Assembly (NCBI GenBank): GCA_030142905.1
Contig: JASJOG010000002.1
Coordinates: forward strand, 5,961,001 to 6,025,000
Source: Heliopora coerulea
Taxonomy: Eukaryota > Cnidaria > Anthozoa > Scleralcyonacea > Helioporidae
DNA: 64,000 nucleotides
Direction of reading: 5' to 3'
A program made the position numbers and the translations under genes. The notes below the pieces were generated by a model. The model was not told the origin of the DNA. It made no database searches and was given only the letters and a program-made list of their open reading frames with translations. This document shows positions 52,101 to 61,100 of the stretch, piece by piece. The stretch's first letter is position 1, and every line of letters begins with the position of its first letter.

Positions 52101-55100
52101 ACACGATGATCTCCCGGTCAATCTCTGTAAAATGAGCGAGTTGTTTGTCTGAGTCACAGTGGTGACCGGAAATCATGGGATCTATAAATAGAAACTACGC
52201 GGAACGCTATTTACTAACGGCATGGCAATGAGCCAGCCGTATACCGGGTCAGGTCAATTCAAACCAACCGGGGTAGCTCAGTAAAGGAGCCAGCTCACCT
52301 CATGTAATAATAATAAGGGGCGAGACTGACAATCGGGCTGGCTTACGATCAGGGAGAATGAGCACATGGTAAATCCAAACAAAAGTGGCTACCTTATGCA
52401 TTTATTGATGTAAAGCGACAGCTCGGCGAGCGGGCCAGTTTACTTCGTGTAATATCAAAACATAATCGTCCTGGCCACTGAGCTACCCGTTAGCCGGGCC
52501 AGGTCGCCTTCATATAATTAGGGCCTTATTGAAAGCCTTGTAAAACTAAACCTTGAGAAGCTAATGTTGTCGAAAACACGACTGTCATTTCATGTTTATG
52601 AAAATTTCAAATATCATCGCACACGTGAAAAACATCTAGAATTGGGACATTTTCACACATAAAATTTTCATTTCACATTTGAAATGGGAGCATTTTCACA
52701 AATGAAACACCTAATTCACACGTGAAATGAACTGGCTCAGAATTCCACATGTGAAATCTTGGTACACAAAACATGTATTCCACATGTGAAATCTTGGTAC
52801 ACAAAACATGTATTTCACATATGAAATAGAAGATTCATGTATGAAAATTAAATCTACATATAAAATTTTCACATCTCATGTGGAATTGAAACAATTCACA
52901 TATGAAATACTATTTTCATACGTGATATTCAATGTGAAATTTTTGTAAGAGATTAAACGCTTCTGTCATATTTGCTTGACTTCGTTACGAAGGTCATTTC
53001 GCGCTTGCGGAATGAAGAAAGTTTGCCATGCCTGATGAAATCTCTACTTGAAACTCTTTTTTCTAAAGACCTCAACAAAAAGGGAAGACGTTTATTCGTA
53101 CTTACAGTAAAAAAGTTTCTCTTGAAAGTCATACTGAACTAGGAGATTAGAGAGGGATGTTGGCCTGGAATTGAAAGAGGAAAAATCGGTAAAAACTTCG
53201 CGGTGATACGGAATTTGGCAACGGAACTCCTGATTTAGTACATGCCACACTGTACCAAAATCACATACACATGTAAAAGTTTTAGAAGCATAACAGCAAG
53301 AACTTTCACCTGAAATAAATTTACTATCACTCACTGGCAGAATTTGTTTTCGTATTCAAGTCATTCAATGATTGAAAAATTGTTTGGATCTTCATTGAAG
53401 AACTTTTAATGACAAGTGGTTCAACTTGTGCATTTACTGAATGATAGATGAACGTTCGTCAAGCTCTATCCTCAGAAAACGATTTCTAAGTCCCAGACCG
53501 GAGATCGAACCAGCAACCTTCTGATGACTGGTAAGACGGTCTAGGTTGACGAACGTACATCGATCATTCAAAATATCTCCAGGCTCCCACATTTCCAAAA
53601 TATATATATATCACCGTACATTTATCTTAAAAGAACCGATTTTGGAATATACGGTGACGTACTTGCAAAGCATCGTTGCAGTTCCAATGACCCTCCTAAA
53701 ATGCATTCGCCTGGCATATTTTATGCCTTGGATAGATGGTAAGGAAAGACTGAAAGTTCAAAAGCTCAGCTAGATGTAAAATTTTGGTTACGCCTTCGCC
53801 TGATGATTTTCAATGGGATTTCTTTGGTAGGCCGAGCTGAGAATTTTCACCGCTTTACCGGGTTGAGATTTAGGTCTTATTACTCTAATGAAGTGCTTTC
53901 TCTCTATGCGTCAATTCTCGGTTTGTCGCAAATTTTTTTTCTCTATTTTTTTTTGGGAGGGTTCGCCTAAGAAGACCTTCAATCTTCTCCTATTTCATAC
54001 AAATCCACCATCTGTATGCAGCATTACTGTGAGACTTCAGCCCGGACTGATAATTTCGTCCTTTTACTCTGATGAAGTGCTTTCGCTCGATGTACCAATT
54101 CTCGCTTTCACGCTTCTTTGCCTAAGCCCTGCCTTCAAGCTTTTTCTATTTCGTACAATACGGCCTACTGTATGCAGCATTAGCGTGAGTTTTTAGCCCG
54201 GACTTAGAATTTGGGTTTTTGACTCTGATGAAGTGCTTTCGTTCAACAGACCAATTCACATTTCTCGCTCCTTTGTGTGAGGAAGACCTTCAATTTTTTT
54301 TCTACTTCATACAACAAAAACTACCCACCGTACGGAGCAATACTGCGAGATTTCAGCTCGGGCTGAGAATTTGGTTCTTTTACTCCAATGAAGTGCTTTC
54401 CTTCAATCTACTTTCTCGCTACTTTGCCTGAGCACGGACTTCAAACGTTTTTCATTTCGTGCAAAACCGCCTACTTTACGCAGCATTACTGTGAGATTTC
54501 AGCCCGGCCTCCTCAGGAGCTATAAAATTCCAATGGGCTACCTTGGTAGTGAAATAACTAAAGTCCGCTACAGATGTACCTGGTTACCGCACTAAGGACC
54601 CCACGGATTCGTGCTGTATGCCTGGCGATGAATGCATCGGTGAACAATACCCCTCTTTCAAGGCGATCAAGTTTGCCATGGATCACACTGCCAAGACGAT
54701 CCTCTATGGTCTGATAAACGGACATGTAAGAGAGAGAAATATGTTAATAGTTTGCCATGAAATGCGTTGCAGTTTGGGGGAAGTACATGTAGGACTTGGA
54801 GGAAAAAAAACAGGGATCGCGGGGCAACATTTTAAATGAACAGGGTCCCGCAATTGGTATTAAAATCATTCCTGGACACAAAGTTTTAGTTTTCTTTCAA
54901 TAAACAAATCGCAACGTCGACCGCGGGGGAAAAAAGAAAAAAAGCTTTAGAAATATTGGTTCTGAGATCTGGATTTATGCAACTCGAAAGTCTGTAGATG
55001 GTCATTTTCATTATTCCCTTGACAAACAACGGACATTCTTCAAGCTAGAGGCTTAAAAAAATCACGAAATCATCCCTAATTTGAACTTTATCGTTCAACT

Positions 55101-58100
55101 ACGCACAGCTCAAGAGTAGCGCTAGTACTTTACAATCTTAAATGCGAACAAGAAGATCTGTAGTAATTATCCTTTTTAGTATTGTGCTGAACAACTAGAA
55201 AGAGTTTTTGAGTCATTAAAGATCGGTATAAAACCACTGACAAGTTCCCATACATTCCTTACAGTATATACAGAACGTCGTTCTTAATGGCTTTCCAACA
55301 TATTGTTCATTCGATGAATTTCTTTTCCTCTCTGTAGGAGTGAAAACATGACACTTTGTAGTAAAACAAACTAAAGTTGCAATCTGAGCGGCTTCTGTCA
55401 ACAAACATTCTACAAACATCAAACTGGGTACTGTAACCTAACGAAGGTCTTCACTAACATACCAACCTCGAGCATAAAATCTGTCGTGAAACCAAATGTT
55501 TTTGCAAGTTCACCAATTGAAACCTGACCTGATTCTTGAAGCTTCTCGTTGATTTCCTCAGCTATATTATCGAGATATTGCCTGGAATGAATAAATAAAA
55601 TCAGTGTTGAATAATTTGTTCGCGTAAATAGCTTGCACAAATTGTATGATTAAAAAATAAGAAGAAACATTCTGTACTTATCAATCAACTCTCCTTGAAT
55701 CAGCAAAAGATTTCTGTCAGTTCTAACCAGCTCAGACACTTTGCTTTCAATGTGACTCAAATCCACATGGATTGTCTAAAAACAAATTAAATACACACGA
55801 TTATTTATGTGATACGTAACGATTTATTTTTTCATCATTGAATTTAATCTATGGGAATCTTAAAGTTGTGTATCAAATACGAAGTGCTGCGTAGCAGGTT
55901 TTGAACGACGTGAAGGAAGTTTGAAGGTAGAACTCAGTCAAAAAACGAAAGAACAAGGTACTGATTAAAGAACTTTCGCTCGAAACGTCAATATTTCATT
56001 CTCCGGTTTTTTGGCTGTGTCACTTTTGCCCCTACCACTAAATTATTTTTTCGTCTTTCACGGCTGTGGTCAGGAACGAAGCAAATTGTGTTCGGCAATT
56101 TTTTTTAAATTTTTTTTTCTCGTCTCTCAAGAACCAAATGAAAGGATAAATTTGAATGATCATTCTCATACTGCAATCCCTAGGAAGGTTTTGATAGGAG
56201 AAATTCTTTCCTATCTTCCAATGAAACAAAGGTATGGTATTTGTACGTAGAAGGTACGAGGTAAAAAAGTAGAAAATGTCAGAAACATGTGTTTTCTGTA
56301 TCCAGCCGTATGATATATCCTTCAGTGGCAGTACACTAGATGAACAGAATGTAAAATTAAGCGAGTTACTCCGATATTTTAGAATCATCCTCAGGGTAAC
56401 TTGAACAAAATATTTCATGAATTATCGATCACGATCTCACCAACGATACATCAACAACTGCATTTTAAAAGCAAGTGACTTTCAACAGAATAGCGACCTT
56501 AAGATGCACGACGAGAAGCAGGAACGACGGGTCTTCGAAAGTAAATAGTCAGTATTATTGATACTACGCATGTCCACAGTCCCGTCGTGTGGCGTCGAAT
56601 ACGTTTGGGTTGGTAATTTGCCATCCTTGTGAAAGCGTAAGTAATTATCGTGTTTTTATCATCATATACGTCTTTATTTTTTAAATAAATTTTACTTTAT
56701 GGGGATATACAAATATAGTTCACACAAGTAAACTAAATTTTGGTTATTTGTTTGGAGTTAGCAGGGGCGGATCCAGAGGGTAGCGAACAACGCTTGAGAA
56801 TCGGTCAAATTTTGAAATGAAATACAGAAGCTTAATACATTGCGCAATTGTTTTCAACAGTCAAGATCGATAATATGACATCTTAAACTCAATTTCGGGA
56901 AATTCCCCGTCAGTTTATAATATCATATTAAGTAAATTTATTAAATACTATCAGGAATTATTTTACGAGATTTATTCCGTCTTAAGTTCACGCCCTCCGG
57001 CAGCATAACGAAGAAAAACGAATCAATTTGGCCTGTTGCCAGTGCGTGTGTGGCTATTTATATCTCCCAAATCACATTTTTTTTTACAGTGTAGCTCAGA
57101 TTTGGCAGGAGCTATACTAATTAGGCTTAGCCAATCAAATATATGGTTGAGCACGGTTGTTCTTTGGGGTCGTCTGGTGCGATTTACATAAATTAATAGG
57201 GTCGAGAAGCCGAAGTTACACGTATGAGAGAGCTATCAGCGAGTCACACATACTGTCGGTTTATATTCTCTATCCAGCTCTTAAAGGAACTGGAATGGCT
57301 ATTGTCCGCCAACGTTCAAGACGCACTTTAACGTCAAGCAAATATAATGCGTTTGAAGTTGATTTAATTGTGCTGACAAGCTTACAAATGCGTGAATGAA
57401 GCTAAACAACAGGGGCACATACGTCGTTGCGGATTTGTCATACTAGTGATCCTAGTTTCCCAAAAGCCAAAGGATATGGTCCAGCGATATCCGGTCAGTA
57501 AGGTAAATGAACTTTCATTTATTTGGTAGTGACCGAATAATTCTGAGTTGACCGAGTCCGTAATTCGGTATTAAATGATCATCTTCATATAACCCCGGCC
57601 TAAACATCGGCAATCAACACTAAGTGTTTCGTTCATGTTTTCTGGCAGTACATCACCCCTTGCCTCTTGAATGACTAAAATTCAGTTCTTAGTTAATTCT
57701 TGGTTTTAAACTAATATTAATTTTAATAGCACAATGAATTGTGGAAATCTTTATGATGTTTATCCATGTATTTCCCTCAATGGCTACTGCGTCACCCTGT
57801 CGACTTCAAAATATTATGGTTTTAAATTTTGCGTTTTAAATTTGTTAGAAGGTGAATAATTCGTGTTTATTATTGTATTTAATGTAGTGCTGAAAGATCC
57901 ATGATGGTGTGGACAGACAGTTACGATGAATTGTTATGCAAGAAAATTCTAGCAAACAACCCTTTTGCCTTCAAAAACAGTTCCCCTAGAGAGGTCAGTT
58001 TTGGCTTGGAATTGCTGTAAACTTGGCCCAAATCAGGGTACCAAATTTCAAAGTGGACCTGGATCGCCGTGTCGTTCGTGAACGCTACAACTTGTTATCA

Positions 58101-61100
58101 AGCAAGCTCAGGAAAAAGTTGAAAGTCAACTGATCATGGTCATTATTTCCAAGTTTGGATCAAACTGAGATACTCTATAAACTATTAAATGCAATTTTTG
58201 TGTTTTTATGGATCTATTTCAATGTTTAAATTTTTCTTCAAGTGTTTCAGTTAAAGTTTTAGGAGGAGCCATTTATAATTATTATTCATTTTGCATATTA
58301 TCACGTTAATTTAAATACTTTTACTGAGCTGGTGGGTCAACTTGAAAGAATTCAGAAGCTGGGTTTCTATTAAGATATGTGAGTGCATTTTAAAGGATGG
58401 CACTTGCACAATACATTTTCCCTACAGAGCTACGACCAATTTTTAAGTTCTCAAAGTCCACATGTCTAAATTTATTGATAACATCACCAAGTAACCATTC
58501 AACAGATATGCATACTGCACTCATTGCTTTGTTGACGTTTCTCATATCCTGAGTTAAGAAAGCAGCTCTGAAAGGGGCCTGGAGGTGCGCACGGCTAGGA
58601 TACGCAGAATCTCCTTAAACACATATTGGTAGGCCAGCATCAAAAAAAGCATGTGCTTTAAAATGATTTAGGAGACTAGAGTCTACCAACATTGTTGCGT
58701 CATGCAACATTGCTGCGTTTTCTTCTTTCTAAAACAAGATAAAACGAAATTAAATTGATTTAAATTTAACTCAAACCATTAAAGGGTAGGTGCCTTTTTT
58801 TTTGGATAAAATCATCTAACGTTACCTGGAATAAAACTCTAAGGAGTGCCAATGCCCCTTAACTTGTAAAGTTATGACAATAGCGAAAAGGAAAAGAAAG
58901 AAATAATGATGAAAGAAAATTAAAAATTAAATGAAATGACAGAACATGAAATAAAATACAAGAGTTACAGGCGAGTTTCACAAATCTATTGAAGTAAAAC
59001 AAGCTTAATGTCTTAAATCTTTTGTAGCTTATAAAATAATTTTTTGACAGTTTAACTAAATACGTTAATGGGAAAGTAAGGTTAATAGAAAATAACCTCA
59101 GTAAAGGCATAATAAATTTTCTTGCCCACGGGCCCATATGAGCTATCGTACTGTTTGGCAGCGTAACCGATTGAAATTTTAAAGCATGAACCCACTTATG
59201 CCCATTATATATGGTCCTCTGCACTACCTTGGGGCGGCACATTAGTCGAATTGTCCCATCTATAAAGCCAAAACAATTTGGCAAAGCTCTACCTTTACCA
59301 AGAATTGCATCAGCGTGTATTTGGATACTTCTTGGGTTAAGGATAGTGTTGTTTCATTGTGTAATTCTATGCCCGTGTCCCATGTAAATAAAATCAATTA
59401 CTTCGTTGTTAATCGTGTTGAGAACTGATGTTCGTTTCTCAATCCGATATATCAGGTCAGAGCAACGACCAGGATAGGCAAGTTTCTTCAGAGCTATGCA
59501 CAACCCTGCAATACAATCACATTCCGTACCCTGATAGCATACGAATCTTGATGGAAGACCGAGCATATCACCATTTTTATATCATATTTTATATCAGCAT
59601 TTTATATCAGTCTTTCGACAGCGATATTCTGCAAAGCATTCAGCCTCGTTCATCGCTTCTAAGTTAAATGTCATTTGTTTACATAGAAATTCGAGGGTTT
59701 TCTTGAAATTTTTGCTTCATAGAGCAGCAAAAGTTCATCTTCATCAATACCACCCTCATCATTGCTTTCCAGAAGATCTCTGGCATTTTCACTTCATTTA
59801 CTTCATTTTTACTTTACATTTTACGCTTCTTCAAAGCCAGAAAAACACTACATTCAGGATTTTTTTGAACGGAGCAATTCTCATCAACTTAAAGCTTGTG
59901 AACCACGTCAAACCTTAAAAATGTATTTTTGGCAGCAAAGGGAAAATTTCATTTTATTTATAATCTTCCCTTTGTTACGCCTCAGAAGTAACGAAAAAAA
60001 TGAACGGTCTGGTTTGACAGTTTGCCAGAAAACTCGAGAAGCGATGGATCTTCGAATAAACTTGTTTGTTGGTAATTGGGAAGTCTAGGGATGACTGCTC
60101 GGGTCAGTTGGGATGGTTATAACTAGTCAATATAAATTTCTAGCACTATTTTCTAGGCAACTGTGGTCATGAAAAGCCAAGGGCAGCTCCCTGCAAAATC
60201 ACTCTTTTAGCTGTAAGAGAGGAACTAACCAATATGTTGCTGCAGTTTATAGGGTAAAGATGACTTCCAACTGAACCACTTCCACTTTATTTGGAAAGAG
60301 CAACGAATGTTTTACATATTTCAACTCACCTTTTGATCGTACGTTACTCTCTAAGTAGTACATCGGGTCAACCAAAATGCCCTTCAAACCAAAAACACGT
60401 TCTCTTCCATGTTCCGCTCAAAAACTCCAAAGTTTCCGAGACTCCTATTTTTGTGGAACTTTATTCCGCGCACCGGCTCCAACTCTTTCAAGGGACTGTA
60501 TTTTCTGTTTATTAATTTCACGATCAATGACAGTTTCAATATATGCTTTACTCACAAGCCACGTGTATCAACAAACTATATAGCAGCTGATTTTTCTTTT
60601 ATGTAACATTCTGGGCGTGTCGGAAGCCCATATCATATTACATCCGCTAACAATAAACATACTCATTTATAGATTGTAGTTTCCTTACATCTTTCACACC
60701 TATCATACGCAGTTACAGACAGAATGAAAGATCACGCGGCCAGTTATAAATTGTTAGCGTCTTGGTTCTTTAACGAAGATTTAAGTTGTCTACGAGTGAT
60801 TGTCCAGACGGAAATCGTAACTTTACAACATGTAGCGACGAAACGTTAGTAATAAATATGTCTTAAATTCTTCTGGCCTTCTTTGTTTATCCAATTTTTA
60901 ATGTTTATATATTGCGATACATCGCACAATTTGTTGGACATTGCTATTTATATCAACGATTTAAGTTGAGACAATCCATCATTCAAAACAGATTTTAGTT
61001 AATTTTGTACATGAATTCATGAAGATAAACAACGCGCCCGCGATCTTTACGTCAGCTATGACAAAATTCTTGATGTTGTGGTTTCTTAATGTTTTGATTT

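Larger units (their letters stand above)
50129..52213. mobile_element. ISL2EU/PHIS-type DNA transposon with THAP-DDE transposase
   Basis: The ends share AATAGCGTTCCGCG as inverted repeats (left about 50,129-50,148, right about 52,193-52,213). It encodes a minus-strand THAP plus DDE transposase and a divergent plus-strand SAP-domain ORF. This two-gene layout, with SAP at the start of the accessory nuclease protein, fits ISL2EU. The rest of the accessory protein (SWIM/YqaJ) is missing. It sits directly beside the DIRS right end. Confidence 0.75.

Noticed and set aside
52600..52945. CRISPR-like array
   Set aside because: The repeated words are short palindromes with irregular spacing in animal DNA. 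There is no constant spacer length and no cas genes.
55216..55422. Extra UFL1 exon between C and D
   Set aside because: Exons C and D join with the same residue spacing as human UFL1, leaving no missing segment.
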